From Stagonosporopsis chrysanthemi (taxonomy: Eukaryota; Ascomycota; Dothideomycetes; Pleosporales; Didymellaceae): 64,000 bases of DNA. The position numbers and the translations under genes were made by a program. Position 1 is the first letter of the stretch, and every line of letters begins with the position of its first letter. Positions 10,625 through 22,702 of this stretch are shown one piece after another. The DNA lies in the NCBI GenBank assembly GCA_022560025.1, contig JAFISE010000170.1, positions 1-64,000 on the forward strand. Reading direction: 5' to 3'. The notes under the pieces are model-generated. The model was given only the letters and a program-made list of their open reading frames with translations, did no database searches and was not told the DNA's origin.

Positions 10625-12068
10625 TCATAACGCAATCATAGCAGCACCAATCGCTCCCGCAGCGACAACCACTCCCCAGACCGACCACTGCGGGACAAAT
10701 GATGCTGTGCTGGGTGCAACCTTTGCTTCCACGCTGGACACGCCAGATGCAGTCGCCGTACACTGCTCCCCGCACGCATACCCATTCGGACAGCAGCTCC
10801 CGCCCTGATCCGCAGGACAGCTGTACCACGCACTGGGACACGAACCGCCCTCCGCAGGCCCCGCAGTCGCCACGCTAGCACCAGACGGCGCGACAACAGT
10901 CACGCCATTCGAAGCGATGACCGTGGTTGACGACGGCAGCACACAGGATCCGGTGGTTTGGCAGTCACGGCCTACTCTGCAGCAGCCAGACGGGTAGTAC
11001 GCGCTGCATACATAAAAGCCAGTTGGGCACACATCGCCCTCGGTTGCGGTCGTGACGGCTTCGCTAGTGGGTCGGACAGGTGCAGATGGTGCCTGACTGC
11101 TAGTCGGCTCGTCGCCGAGACACGAGGCGCCTGTTGCGCATTCACGGCCGGTTTGGCAGCAGCCGCCGCCGAGGCTGACGGGGCACGAGTACCAGCCGGT
11201 CGAGCAGGTGTACGCGGAGGTCGGGCTAGAAGATGGTGGCGCGGAGGTTGAAGCTGGGGCGGATGAGGTCACTGATGTAGCTGAGGAGGAGCCAGAGGTT
11301 GGAACTGCAGCAGCTGTGGTTGATGAGACCGAAGGCCGCGCAGATGTTGACGGCTGGACATAAGTAATTGAGGTTCCAGCAGCAACACCTGTTTCACGTC
11401 AGTATCGAAACAATCTGAAGGCGTTCGGTACGCTACTCACAGCCAATTCCACTGCACTGGAAGCCGGGTAGACAGCATCCTCCGTTCGACGAGTTGGGGC
11501 ACGCTGTGTAGCCTGCAGACTCGTTGCAGCTGATGCTGCCAGAGCATGTTTGTCCGTTCGGACAGCAGCCCACGTCGCCAATATCGCTCTCAGGTACGTT
11601 GACACATGTGCTGCCACCCCCACAGCATACGTCCGGAGCGCCAATCGAAGAGCAGCTGAGCGTCCCTTCTGGACACTTGAACTGCCTCTTGAGCAACACA
11701 TCTCTTACTCTTAACCGTTCGAACCACTCGTCAGCGGCATTCGGCCGAATCGCTGGTTCCGCTCGATATGTGCCATTCCCAAAATCCTCATATTCTGATC
11801 TCTTGCTTTCGCCTGGTGCGAAGACCCAATTGTCCAGCATGAACATCTCCCCTTCGTCTGTGCTCATCTTCTTCATCCCTACCGGCCTCTCATGGCGCAG
11901 CCTTTCCCTTATGTCCAGCCCTCGCTTCACACGGTGCTCGTCCTCGGGGAAGTATTTCATATGTTTCGGAAGGTTGTGGGGCCATTGTTGTTGTGCGCTT
12001 ACTGCCGGGGCAGCGCATAGCAACACGAGCACGGTCGGCGGCAGCGACAGCAGGGTCGAGAGATGCAT
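10625..12068 (-). CDS. Secreted Cys-rich protein with a GPI-type C-terminus
   Basis: Two exons on the minus strand, 12068-11441 and 11388-10625, with an intron GTGAGT...AACAG of 52 bp, give 463 residues. A signal peptide covers about residues 1-25 (ends A-V-S-A). Dibasic Lys-Arg sites near residue 49 and again near residue 130 could be Kex2 cleavage points. The mature part has six Cys modules of the form C-x(n)-C-C-x2-G-x2-C (for example G-G-C-C-L-P-G-F-Q-C, S-G-C-C-R-V-G-R-D-C, G-S-C-C-P-N-G-Y-A-C) separated by Ser/Thr/Pro-rich linkers. The C-terminus is hydrophobic (V-V-V-A-A-G-A-I-G) after a Ser-rich stretch, as expected for a GPI signal. Similar fungal GPI-anchored wall proteins are known; none has a role I can assign here. 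Confidence 0.8.
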
Positions 12069-12799
12069 TTGGAATGGTGATGCGCTTGCAAGCTCGTGGC
12101 TCAGGTCAGAATGCAGGGCGTGGAGTGCGGAGGCATGTTGTGCGAGATTCTACCATGCTTTCGTGAGGTGGCTGGTGGAGCCTCGAATGCGCGAATCAGG
12201 CAAATCGCGAGGCTGGGATGACGATGCGTTGGCGGCCCGCCGCTACGGTTTCAAGTGACATGCACTCAGCAGCGAATGAATGGTCGCGATTATGAGATTG
12301 CTTTGGTGCGATCCAGCTCGAGCTCGGCCTCGAGTCTAAATATCGAGGTTATCGTCAGGGACCGTAACGTCATGCCGGTGTTGAAGCTTGCTCCGGCCTT
12401 GGCGCCTCAGGCTTCAACCTCGTATTTTAGCAATCTGATGGCCTCTCTTCACATGGGTTTCTTCGTTCAATTTCGCACGAGACACTGCATTTCCCTGATT
12501 CCACTACCCATACTAAGTCGGTGTTTAGCTTGCATTAGCTTGTCATTCCGAGGTTGTACATACTAGGTTTTCGACCAAGATTACACCGAAACAGCCTAGG
12601 CTTCAGACATAACTGTACTCGTTCTCCGAGAACTGTAAATAACGCGGCAACATTGTTCACTCGACTATGTTGCACAAAAGAACTTTAGGGCTGACCGGCA
12701 GGGATGCAGCATCATTAAGCGAATCGTAGTCGCCTGCTGAGCAATCCGCATCTTCCGAGACCTCCTCAAGCCTCAGAGTCATGCATTCTTATACACACG
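12069..12799. other. Intergenic, divergent promoter region
   Basis: It separates the Cys-rich protein gene (minus) from the broken zinc-cluster gene (plus). The open frames here overlap each other and match nothing I recognise. Confidence 0.45.
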
Positions 12800-14311
12800 A
12801 TGCGCAAGACGCTTCGACGGTCCTGCGATGCTTGCGCCAGATCCAAATTGGCTTGTGACCTACAGACACCACGATGTTCCCGGTGTGCCAAGAGGAATTC
12901 ATCTGTGTATACGCCAACCAGCCGCTCTCCGCGACAACAAACGGTTGCGCGATAACACCTTCACCAAAAGAGTCGCCAACTGAAGAAAACGCATTCGTAA
13001 TGGTGTTGGCCAATCCAGGCATTCAGTCCTTTGACCCTTTCGATACCTACCCTCAAACTAGGCTACCCCGACCATACGTGCAGCGACTGATCCAGCATTG
13101 TAAGTCGCTTGAGTAGCTGGAGCAGCCAAGATGCGCTGTGGCTAACCTGCCACAGTCCTATCTCACATCGCATTTCAATATTACCCACTGGATCTTGACA
13201 TCATGTCCAACCCGTTCGTCGTGTCCTGGTGGCCATCAGCCCTGGCAGATCCAGCTCTTTTCCATGTGTCACTTCAAACAGCGTCGCTTGATCTTGACTT
13301 GCGGGCGCAAAGGGGTTTCGCCAATTCCGAAATACTGATGGCAGATTCAGTTTCGCTAGTCAGACAAAAGATCACGGATCCTGTCTCAGCGTTGCAAGAT
13401 GAGACCTTGAATTCGATCATTACGCTTGCTGCTATCGAATATGGTAAGGGGAACACGGATGTCAGTGCGCTACATATAGAAGGTGTCAAACGCCTTGTCA
13501 AGCTGAGAGGTGGTATCAATCAAGTCAAACGCATCAACCCCCTTACCGCCAGGATGGTTGCATGGTACGTATGGTCCTGAGTTCTGAAGCAAGAAATTTG
13601 TGTTGGCTGACCCCGAAAAGGGTCTGCATGATCGTTACGCAAACCCCGCAATTCGCAACGAAGGACAGTGGCGGATCCGACGAGGCTATCATCCCTATAT
13701 TACAGTGGCACCAGGCGAACAGCAACCCCCTCGACCTTCGTTCTGCGCTTTTCAACATCCCTCTTCTTGATACCGACATCACCGACGTGCTCTGCCGCCT
13801 ACACAATCTCTTCGATTCGAGCCAGTACGCTTTGTCCAGCACCGATCTACACGACTTAGCATGTTATGTGGTTCACAGATTGCTATCTTGGTCTCCTAAG
13901 CCTCACGCTGATAGCTTTCCATGCGATCTAGCCACCTCTGGGATTGTTCGGCATGCCATGGTACTCTACCTACTCATCATCCATGGGCCTACATACTTCT
14001 CGCATGCGAAACTCCAGTACGCCACTGCTCTGAAGTTGCAAGCACAGATGGAACACACCTGGTTCAGCATGGTGTCCAATCACGGTTCTCTTGTAATATG
14101 GCTACTTACGGTTGGCATGGTGGCTTCGGAGGGCACACCCGAAAGCCACTGGTTCACCAGCCAATCTCAGACAGTCGCTGAGACTCTCGGCTTAAAGACG
14201 TGGGATGATATTGTCGTCCGTCTGCGGGACATAGTATGGCTGGACTCGCCAACAGCTACACACTTATTCCAGCAAAAGTGGCAGGAGGTCCTGCGTAAAA
14301 CATCGACATAA
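12800..14311 (+). pseudogene. Zn2Cys6 transcription factor with fungal-specific C-terminal domain, frameshifted in the zinc cluster
   Basis: The ATG at 12800 opens a basic N-terminus with Cys9, 12, 19, 26 and 29 in the exact spacing C-x2-C-x6-C-x6-C-x2-C. The sixth Cys falls in another frame: one base is missing near 12903-12904, after which the second frame supplies C-V-Y-A-N and stays open. Two clean introns follow, 13100-13155 (GTAAGT...CACAG) and 13565-13620 (GTACGT...AAAAG), and the joined frame runs to a stop at 14311. The body shows the pattern of the fungal-specific domain Fungal_trans_2/DUF3468: A-L-A-D-P-A-L-F-H, then A-L-H-I-E-G-V-K-R-L-V-K-L-R-G-G and a helical C-terminus. Only the one-base lesion spoils the gene, so it is either a young pseudogene or a base-call/assembly error. 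Confidence 0.78.
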
Positions 14312-15520
14312 AATGCAGGTTCAAAACACGCGTTTGCAAACAAGCGGATGACCTGGAACGCTTCATCGCATGACAACTTGAAATTTGTTCCTTCAATCGC
14401 CTGACGTTAGAAATAGGCCCGCTTTGCTTCCAAACAGGACTAGTCTCCGAACACCTACTCGTCGGACACTAAGCCACTTCGAACATACGGCAGATCCATG
14501 AGGCAACACAAGGTCATGCTGGTATTGTGGGTCCCAATCTGCAAACAGACTCTGCAGGCAGTCCTTTGGAAAGTTGATGCCGCACACTTGACGTGTCAGG
14601 TGTTCACCGTTGCTATGGATACAATTGATGCGTATTCAAGGATATGTCAACGATACAGTCTGATGAGTTGCGTTTAATTATGCCGTTCTCTCTCACTACA
14701 AGCTGGTCGAATTGCCCTTGAACACGTCCAGACTTAAGGTACATCCGGCATTCCTCTACCACTTGCGACCCTAGCGACGAAAGACTCCGGGCACTGGTAT
14801 CTGAGGTTTTCTACTGCTGTACAAGCTACGATTGTTCCCATCTCCCCACCTTTTTGAGTGGGGACCATCAACCATGAGAAAGCAGAATCATCCACATCTT
14901 CTGTATGGTTTCGTGAACAGAGCTGGATACATCGGACGGGCTCACATCAGTACTCCATGTCCCCGGATCACCTCGTCACACAGTACCTCTGTGACAAGAC
15001 CTGCCCTCTGGGTGTGTTGCGCCATACATCTCTGGTTGCACATGGTGCTTTTCGTAAGTCTGACCTGCAGTCTCTACGTGTCAGAAGAGATGCGTTTGAG
15101 GCAAACGTGCTGTAACACATGTCTGCTTGCCCAGACCTCTGTACATGTTTCCAGATACAAGAGTGGAGAGCAGTATGGCGCAAAACTTGGGCGGCCAAGA
15201 CTTGAAGAACTCTGCAGCTGGTACTAGAACTGTAGCGAAGGGTTTATAAAGAACGAGCATAATGTCGAAACTTGATTGCGAGGTGAGAGAAGGCTCAAAA
15301 GGCAATCTTCCTCACTAAATAACCAACTCTGAATGCTTGGAGTGATACTAAGCCTGCTCAGTCGTAGGTATTGAGTCCGCCTTGGGTAAAGGCTACGGTG
15401 AAGTGAAGGTGAAGTGAGGGTGTTGCCTAGTCTACGACGTGACTAGCGTTGGCCGCACCTGCCCTGACATCGCTCTCTATCTTTACCTACCCCGGCCTTT
15501 CGCAGACTGAACAACGCATA
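14312..15520. other. Gene-poor stretch
   Basis: About 1.2 kb with only short overlapping frames and no recognised domain. Near its end lies the GTGAAG repeat motif described separately. Confidence 0.45.
15397..15420 (+). promoter_or_regulatory. GTGAAG-type direct repeat, about 100 bp before a 2EXR-like gene
   Basis: The sequence has tandem GTGAAG/GTGAAGTGA units ending 100 bases before the start codon at 15521. A very similar run sits about 100 bases before the paralogue at 20359. Binding protein unknown. Confidence 0.4.
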
Positions 15521-16220
15521 ATGGACAAGTCCACTCAGCCTGAGAATGTCATCGTTGCGCAGGAGCACAATGCCGTGTAAGTTTCATACCCAGCACAGAC
15601 GCCGAGCGTCTCCTGATGCGTGCAGCACACGCCGCAACCAGTCCACTTCACCTCTATTGCGACTTCCACCTGAGCTACGTAACTGCATCTATGAGTTTGC
15701 CTTCGACTCCGCAACGCTGAAGCGCGATCTGTGTTCTAAGTCAGCAGGAAGACACATCGTTGAAAACGACAGCCCACACTTGCCCTCAGTGTGTCGCCAG
15801 ATCCGCTTCGAAGTTCGCCCTTTCCAGAGTGACTTTTCCTATCGTCGACTCACTGTCAGAACGAACAGTCTGCAAACCGCAAATCTTGTTGGCTGGGTCG
15901 GGCAAGCACAATGTGCTCAGATCGTGCAGATTGATATGTTTCAATCGCTCGCTGGCGCCCTGGAGAAGAGAGTCAGGGGCGGACAACTGCAGGGACCGTA
16001 CACTATACCATGGGCGACGGTTGGCGACAACATCTTTCCAAAGCTGAAGCGAGTGGTTGTGACTTACGCTATCGATCTCGCCGACAACTCGATTGAGATC
16101 GGCGAAGCATTGCAGACCCTCTTTGGTAAGGAAGACCTTGATGTGCAGTTTAGACCGGCTAGGTATTGGCAAACCAGGCGCCAGCGGAGAATGGGGTTGC
16201 AAAGTGGAAATCGGAGGTGA
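15521..16220 (+). CDS. 2EXR/F-box-like protein (paralogue 1)
   Basis: Exon 1 is 15521-15576, then a 49-bp intron (GTAAGT...TGCAG, phase 2), then exon 2 15626-16220, for 216 residues. I prefer this spliced start to the unspliced frame from 15546 because three paralogues in this window have a phase-2 intron at the same place, a few residues before the motif. The core reads S-P-L-L-R-L-P-P-E-L-R-N-C-I-Y, then V-C-R-Q-I-R and a C-terminal D-L-D-V-Q-F, all recurrent in the other copies. The family is abundant in filamentous ascomycetes and has no known biochemical role; the N-terminal motif is F-box-like. The last 15 residues are unlike the paralogues and may be an altered tail, since a G-D-Y-E-V-V-V stretch like other family tails lies just downstream in another frame. 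Confidence 0.72.
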
Positions 16221-18568
16221 ATCGACGACGGTTGCCTCGATGCACAGCGCTACTTCAGCCGGCGATTATGAGGTGGTAGTCCTGCTCAAGGTGGGTTGAT
16301 ACAAAGCTAAACACCTGTCTGCTTCAAAATTAGACACGGCGCGAGGACAACAGTGGATTTTACTCCCTCCGATAGGCGTCTCATCCAACGTCTCGGCTGG
16401 TAATGTACACTGTTTACTACTTCCTTAGCTTTGGCCTGAGGTCGCTTTGGAATCTCCAAAATACTGTCTGTGATAGCAATCCAGACATTTCCTCAGAAGC
16501 CTGCGGCATCCTATAATTCGCAGCATCTTAGCAACAATACGAAGCCGTTCACATTCAGACATTCTCGAAGGCACTGACCAAATACTGAACGTGATTTGAC
16601 GCTTCCAACCCGGTTCGACCTCAAAGCAGCAAAGGCAAACACGACGTGTTTGTGTTTGCACAAGTGAAAGGTGAAAGCGTCGCTGATAGCCAAGCGACTT
16701 CTATCACGTGAAACTGCACCACCTAGACCTAGCACCACTGCTTCGATGACTTCACTTACAGACCGTCTAGCAGCTTCGAGATTGTGCAGGCCCGACAGCC
16801 AAGACATGGCTCACCAGCGAGAATACATTAAGCCTTTGGAGGTTTCAACCAAAATTTCCTTGGGAGTTCCGATAGATCCAGTAGCAGTGACAAACGAGTT
16901 CTTGCTCTTGTGCGTACCGCCTCGCGCAAAATTGCTCGCCGCCTATGCCACTCCCGGGACACTTTCGTACAATCACGTAACACAGGCGAACCTGGGCTTT
17001 CACCAAAGCCTTAGAGGTCGTCAATATCAAAATCATCGCCCAAAATACCAAGATACAATGTGAGCATTCCTTGTACTGTGGACTTAGTAACGTTTATTTT
17101 TACGACTGCCAGTAACAGTGATAGCACGCAGCACATCTGGAACATGTTGCCTCTCTTGCAAATACCTGCGGAACTAGGCGATGAAATACGTGGTCACGGC
17201 AAACTAGGTAAGGAAATTTGGCAAAGTCCTTCGTTGAAGGCTGCAAGGAAGTGTCCTGCCGTAGCCTGGCACTAAATCCCCCCGTGGGGGTCTGATGGAA
17301 GACCTGTGATATAGACTTGCATATCAGGCTCTCAGGCGTGTCGTGGTCACACATGGCAAAACTATCACTCAGATACGCATCGTGAGGGAATCAGTGGTAC
17401 TCCCCGAGAACCCTAAAGCCCATCATGGATGTCGTGTATAAGAGGCAACTAAGTTCTTTTGGAACGCTACGGTCGGTGTCAAAAAGGATACTGGTCAGGC
17501 ATACATCAAGTCGAGCGAGGTTGACAAGACCATCTGCTCCGGCTCAGATGAGTCAGGTTTGGCACAATCTCTGCCGGCTCAGGTGGAGAGGGTAGTCTCC
17601 GAGCGAGAAGATAGAATGCACCAAAATTATCAGAATCGACATGAATGAATTTGGCGATGATGCAAGCATCCCGCTGTATTATCCTGAAATCTTTCCACGG
17701 TGCTAGTTAGTGTGTCTGAAGAACTCTGTAAGGACTTGTTGAGTGCATCCCCCCCACCCCAAACTCTCAAACTTATCAACAAAGTGTGATGTCTAACATC
17801 ATCTTTGTGCGTCTTGAGTGAATACTCTGCACTTTCAAGATAAAGGCTTTAGTCACAAAGGTACCTGCTTTTGACATTCTCGTACATCACAGTCAACAAG
17901 GCGCACGCGTTTTGCATTTTTCAAAGTGATCCAGGTGGTGGAGCAGAAACACGATATTCGGCTAGTGAAAGGATTATTGTACAGGGGTCAATGTATACGT
18001 CAGCTACGCCAAAACTAGAGGTAAGGCCAGCTATGCCAAGCCTCGCTTGTTACAAGACGGTTTGGTAGGATTTTTTGTATGACCACTATGTTGTACTGGT
18101 TTAATTTCCCCTGATCTGCCTTCGGACAAGCGTATGTAAGCCACTCCTGCGAGGCAGAAACCTCTCGACTTGTAGCTCTTCCCCACACACAATCTCAAAT
18201 GGTTCTGGTCTATTTTACAACATTCAATTCGATTCTTCACAGCTCGGAGGCGTAAGTTTGAGGCTGTAGAAGTCACCCCACATGTGACATGCTGCAGCAG
18301 ACTAGTACATAACAACTACGAATTCGTGTTTCTATCGCATAGGAACGACGAATGCGCCCACTGAGCAAACGGGAAAAGCGCTTGTTCCCAATCTGCTGGT
18401 AACTTCTCACTCAGCCTCACAGTCCACGACAACTAAAACAATACTTCCTACGTTATGTGCATAAGAACATACTTTTCTCTCTATGTAGAAGATCAGACTC
18501 GCATATAAGCTCATCACACACATCTCTTGTGCACTTCAGCCAACTTCGCTTCCTGTCCCGCTCCTGCG
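16221..18568. other. Gene-poor stretch of 2.3 kb
   Basis: No recognisable gene. A plus frame at 16671-17063 (130 codons) starts inside a GTGAAAG-GTGAAAG repeat (16664-16677) resembling the motif upstream of the 2EXR-like genes, but its product matches nothing I know. A short C6-GTG-G5 palindrome sits at about 17279-17291. A TATA-like CATATAAG at 18502-18509 may serve the next gene. Confidence 0.45.
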
Positions 18569-20039
18569 ATGGGATTTTCATTTCCGCTCCTCAGCGTCTT
18601 GTTACTTCCTCTTATTACCGCTGCTTCACCAACGCCCGCCCCCTCTCCAGCACTTCTTAATCGAGACACTATTACCCTGCTGCCTTCTGCCACCGCCCCG
18701 CCTTCTCGCCGCGATGACATCTATGCTCCAAGTCTTCCGCCTCTTGCTTTGAACATTCCGACGATTTCAATTGCAAAGCCGTCCATAAAATCGTTCTCAC
18801 TCAACCTTCCACCCCCAACTTGCACGCCTGGATTCAGCGCATACGCAAGTCCAGGTCCAAATGGATACGTTCCAGCGGAAGCATGTAATGCGCTCTGGGT
18901 GTACTTCCCGAACTTCGCCGCGGCAGTAGCGTTCTCCATTCTATTCGGTATTCTCACCATCGCACACTTAGGGCAAGCAGTTGCGTACCGTAATGGCTTC
19001 TGCTGGGTCATAATCATGGCTGCGCTGTGGGAGGCTGGTGCATACGCTTTCCGCGCTCTCGGCTCCAAGGACCAGCAATCCTCCGGAATTGCGCTTGTTG
19101 CTCAAATTCTGGTTTTGGTAGCTCCTATATGTAAGTTCACACTAAAAGACGACCGGGTTTCCGCTTCCTAACGTCTTTTCCTCAGGGGTCAATGCCTTTG
19201 CATACATGGTTTTCGCCCGCATCGTCCACTTTTACTCTCCTACTCGCAAAGTTTGGTTCTTCTCGCCTTCCATGCTCGCTCTAGTGTTTGTCGTCCTCGA
19301 CATTGTTTCTTTCGTCATCCAGCTCGTCGGCGGTGGTATGGCCGGACCAGGTGCGAGTCCAGAATCCCAAAAGAAGGGCTTAGACATATACATGGGTGGC
19401 ATTGGAATGCAGGAGGGCTTCATTGTTCTCTTTCTGGGCTTGGTGATCAAGTTTCACCGCGATCAGCTGCAGGCAGAAAGAGTTGGACGATTAGCTACGG
19501 ACAAGACCGCTGGCTGGAGGTGGTTGATCTGGGCCCTCTACGGATGCTTGTTGGCTATTACGATCCGTATCGTCTACCGCCTGGTCGAGTTCTCCGCCGG
19601 TTTGGGCAACAGCAATCCGCTTCCAAGTAACGAGCCGCTCTTGTACATCCTGGAGTCGGCACCGATGTGGATAGCCATCCTCGTGTGGAACATCGTCCAC
19701 CCTGGTCGCCTTGTTCGTGGCCCGGATGCCAAAATGCCTCGGTCGTGGCTGTCTCGCCATCTCTGCTGCTGTTGTCGCAAGCGTCGTTGTGACGATTGCA
19801 GTGGCAAGCTCGGCCACACCGGAGCTCACCACCACCGCTTGGTAAGCGATTCGGAGCTGGAAAATAACCAGGAAATGCATCTGGTCCTGAAGAGTGACAG
19901 AGGTCGTGTCGCTGTTGCCCCGGTCAGCCCTTTCCTTGACCCACCATCTCGCGATCTTTCTCCGAGCGGCGACGGGAGAGAACAGCCCCGTCTTCGGCCA
20001 CCACCAGCTGTTGACAGCCATCGGGAAGTTAGTCCCTAA
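18569..20039 (+). CDS. RTA1-like multi-spanning membrane protein
   Basis: Exons 18569-19130 and 19186-20039, intron GTAAGT...CTCAG of 55 bp in phase 1, give 471 residues. The frame is open before 18569 but has no ATG there. A signal-type N-terminus (residues 1-19) is followed by a Pro/Ser-rich stretch and then about seven hydrophobic helices. The join creates A-P-I-W-V-N-A-F-A-Y-M-V-F-A-R, the signature area of the fungal RTA1/RTM1 family (lipid-translocating exporter group), and G-G-G-M then E-G-F-I-V-L-F-L-G-L fit later helices. The C-terminal tail is long and cytosolic, with a Cys cluster C-C-C-C-R-K-R-R-C that could be palmitoylated. Family members confer resistance to 7-aminocholesterol or toxins, or move sphingoid bases; the substrate here is unknown. 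The long pre-domain N-terminus is unusual for the yeast members but occurs in moulds. Confidence 0.83.
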
Positions 20040-20224
20040 CCCGCACTATATACTACATACAGTTCTCGCTAGTCTCCGTTGACTGAGCGGACGCAGTCCA
20101 GTCCTCTTGGCTTCCTTAATCGTACCCACGAGAAACCTAGACGGCCCTGTACCTAATAGAAACTTCCTGTCATCTTAACAGATTAATTTTAGTGCGATCT
20201 CGGACTTCACAATGATCATGCTAG

Positions 20225-20260
20225 AGTGAAAGTGAGGTGAAGGTGAAGGTGAAGGTGATG
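20225..20260 (+). promoter_or_regulatory. GGTGAA-type direct repeat before the second 2EXR-like gene
   Basis: GTGAAAGTGAGGTGAAGG and further GTGAAG units run to 20260 and are followed by TGATGACGTAC, which contains a CRE-like TGACGT. The run ends about 100 bases before the start codon at 20359, the same distance as for paralogue 1. The 20040-20358 intergenic segment holds nothing else I recognise. Confidence 0.4.
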
Positions 20261-20358
20261 ACGTACTAATTGCCTGCCTGACAGGCAAGGTCTTTTGTGC
20301 AACCTCCGCTCTCTCATCTTTTACACACACCAATCCTCCGCGCCCAACTCTCTGGTGC

Positions 20359-21023
20359 ATGCGCATCGTCACGATGTCCGGAGTTCTATCGATTGCTGAG
20401 TCTACGGCGAAGGAGTCTGGACACGACAGCATGTACGTGCAAATCTTTCTTTATTCGCCTACAGGAAACTCGCTGACTGCTGTAGTACGCACCGCAACCA
20501 GTCTGATTCTCCGCTTCTACGTCTCCCTCCAGAGCTTCGCAATCGAATCTACTGGTTCGCATCTGGAGATGCCGCCGTTCATGGAGAGGAAGACAAGGAT
20601 TCTGGTACAAAACTCCGAGTGGTCCGTAGCGTTGCAGGTCTGCTCAACACTTGTCACCAAACATTTAAGGAAGCCTTGCCGCTCAGAACGCAGTACTCTA
20701 CCCTTACTGTCCACTCCAAATGGCTTCGATTATGCGAGTTGAAAAACCTCGCAAAATTGGAGAAATGCATCAACTTACAGTTTCTCGTTCTGTCGCTCGA
20801 ATGGGGCCTAATTTTAGGCATTCTTCCGAACGCAGATGTGGCTGTTGCACCGTTTCCGAATCTACACCGCGTTACAGTCCTTAAAGCTCTCCACTTTGAA
20901 GCGCTGAGATGTTCGCACTGGACTTCCTACGATAAAGCGGCATTCCTTACAAAATGCCTTCGTCAAGCGCTGGCCAGGCGAGATCTCGAAGTGGTTGTCC
21001 ACGAAGCAGAAGATTCTGTGTAG
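20359..21023 (+). CDS. 2EXR/F-box-like protein (paralogue 2)
   Basis: Exon 1 20359-20432 (or from the second ATG at 20374), intron 20433-20485 (GTACGT...TGTAG, phase 2, 53 bp), exon 2 20486-21023, giving 203 or 198 residues. The spliced product reads T-H-R-N-Q-S-D-S-P-L-L-R-L-P-P-E-L-R-N-R-I-Y, very close to paralogue 1 (T-R-R-N-Q-S-T-S-P-L-L). Later conserved points are C-H-Q-T-F-K-E-A and the C-terminal D-L-E-V-V-V. Without splicing the motif is lost, which supports the intron. Function unknown; it may be an adaptor if the motif acts as an F-box. It sits 320 bp after the RTA1-like gene on the same strand, with its own repeat-bearing promoter. Confidence 0.72.
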
Positions 21024-22702
21024 CTTCATGAAAGGTGGCGCATTGGTTCGCGCTGGCGAATGAACCATTGAGCTTCTCGCAAGACAGCTCAGTAGCTTTC
21101 ATTGAAGAAGATACTCTTGAGCTTAGGAGAGACCATCAGGTGGTTGGGGCACAGGTAAATCTTGATCGTCGCAAATTCGAAGACGCAGGACTAGAATGCG
21201 TTAAATTCGGATCATTTACCATTTCAAGCCTTCACATGATCTCTAGAATGTTGCGGTCTCGCCGTCTATGGCATGGGCTTTCTACATCCCAGTATACATG
21301 CAATTCTGCCGAAAAGTTTCTTGTAGATGCCAGCCTTAGTAGCCTTCCCGCCGAAAAAAAGAGTGAACAGTGGACAGACGAACTACAACGATGAACCTGT
21401 CGCTGATTGATCTCTTGTCAAACGGTGAACGATGTAGAATGGGTTGCTGGAGAAAATCGAGCATTCACTATATAATGTCTTCGCGAAAGGCTGGGCCCGC
21501 AGGATCTCGCAGTAGTCTTCGTTGATGGAGGAGATTATGAGCGTAAGTGAGATTGTGAAATGGGTTCACTCAATCTGAGCAGATGGCAGCCAAGCCAAAA
21601 GCCCGGCACTGCCATCTACCATACGTTTTGCGTTCCTGGCACGTCGTCAACTCGTACATAAACTTCTCCCTGCGCGCCCGTTCAAAATTGCTTGTAAGGG
21701 CAATCAGTTTTGAGTTGATGCGTGGGAACGTTTTTTCTCCGGATCTGCAGTTGACATTTACAAGTCTCGTTTCAACTCATGAATCCAGGCCCCAAATAGA
21801 TGGGGAGAGTATGCTGCTGGTTATTCTCAAGCCGTGTCGACTTTTTTTCACTCAAGTGTCAACTGAAGCGTTCTACCGCGGTCTGCTACTCCATGACCAA
21901 TATTCTGACATAATCCCTGAGCCTATAGTAGACGAGACGATCGGTAGAATGGGAACTCAATTGGACAAAAAGCCTGTAAGAACCGAGCTGCCTTGCGACA
22001 TAGGTCAATAGCTTCAACATTCGGTATTTGACGTCATTGGAGCTCTCACGTTCTTGGGGCGAATATCTTTATGGACTTCGACATTGAAATTGGAATAGAA
22101 GAATATAGAGTCGATTGAAATACTTTTCACCCGCAAGCAAACGACTCCTTTACCTCATTTCTGAGCCTGAGAAATAGTTGTATCTCGACATCACTACAAA
22201 ACAGTCCAGCGTTCCATCCAAATCTCCGTCTGTTCATCCAGTCCGTACCTTCTTCCGCTGCAGCATTCGCTATTACCCCATTCCCTTCGCCGCCGGATAG
22301 AAACTTCCGGTGCTACAGTATAGAAGGGGGCCTACGCCGCGAACTGCACCGAGGTGCGCACTTTCCATCACGTGCACGCAAAACACCACAGTCTTCGGGG
22401 CTCCCCTTGATTGATAATACTAAAGATGAAGAACCAACATTCAAGGCCTGTAAGTGGAATGATTCCTGCGCGTAATGCGAAAACCTACTACCAAGTCTGG
22501 CTGCGCCCGCTTCGTAAGCCATTGTGATCGGACCGACCTCTATGGTAATGTGCACATTTCATGTAATCAGTTGTTCAAGGTATCAGGCTGACAATCAGAC
22601 CGGCAAGAGCGACTACAAGACGATAGTAGAAATCGCCTGAAATGATAAGAACACCTGCGGCATCTTGTCGCAATCCTCCTCACCACAGCCCAGCATCCAA
22701 TT
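21024..22702. other. Gene-poor stretch with a 2EXR-like tail relic
   Basis: Unassigned plus frames at 21035-21394 (119 codons) and 21583-22011 (142 codons) show no known domain. The relic between them is listed separately. The 3' end is the promoter side of the NmrA-like gene. Confidence 0.45.
21482..21550 (+). pseudogene. C-terminal fragment of a 2EXR-like gene
   Basis: One frame reads L-G-P-Q-D-L-A-V-V-F-V-D-G-G-D-Y-E-R-K-stop, matching the D-L-E-V-x-F endings of the other copies and the G-D-Y-E stretch just downstream of paralogue 1. No matching N-terminal part is found before it, so it looks like the stump of a lost paralogue. Confidence 0.4.
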
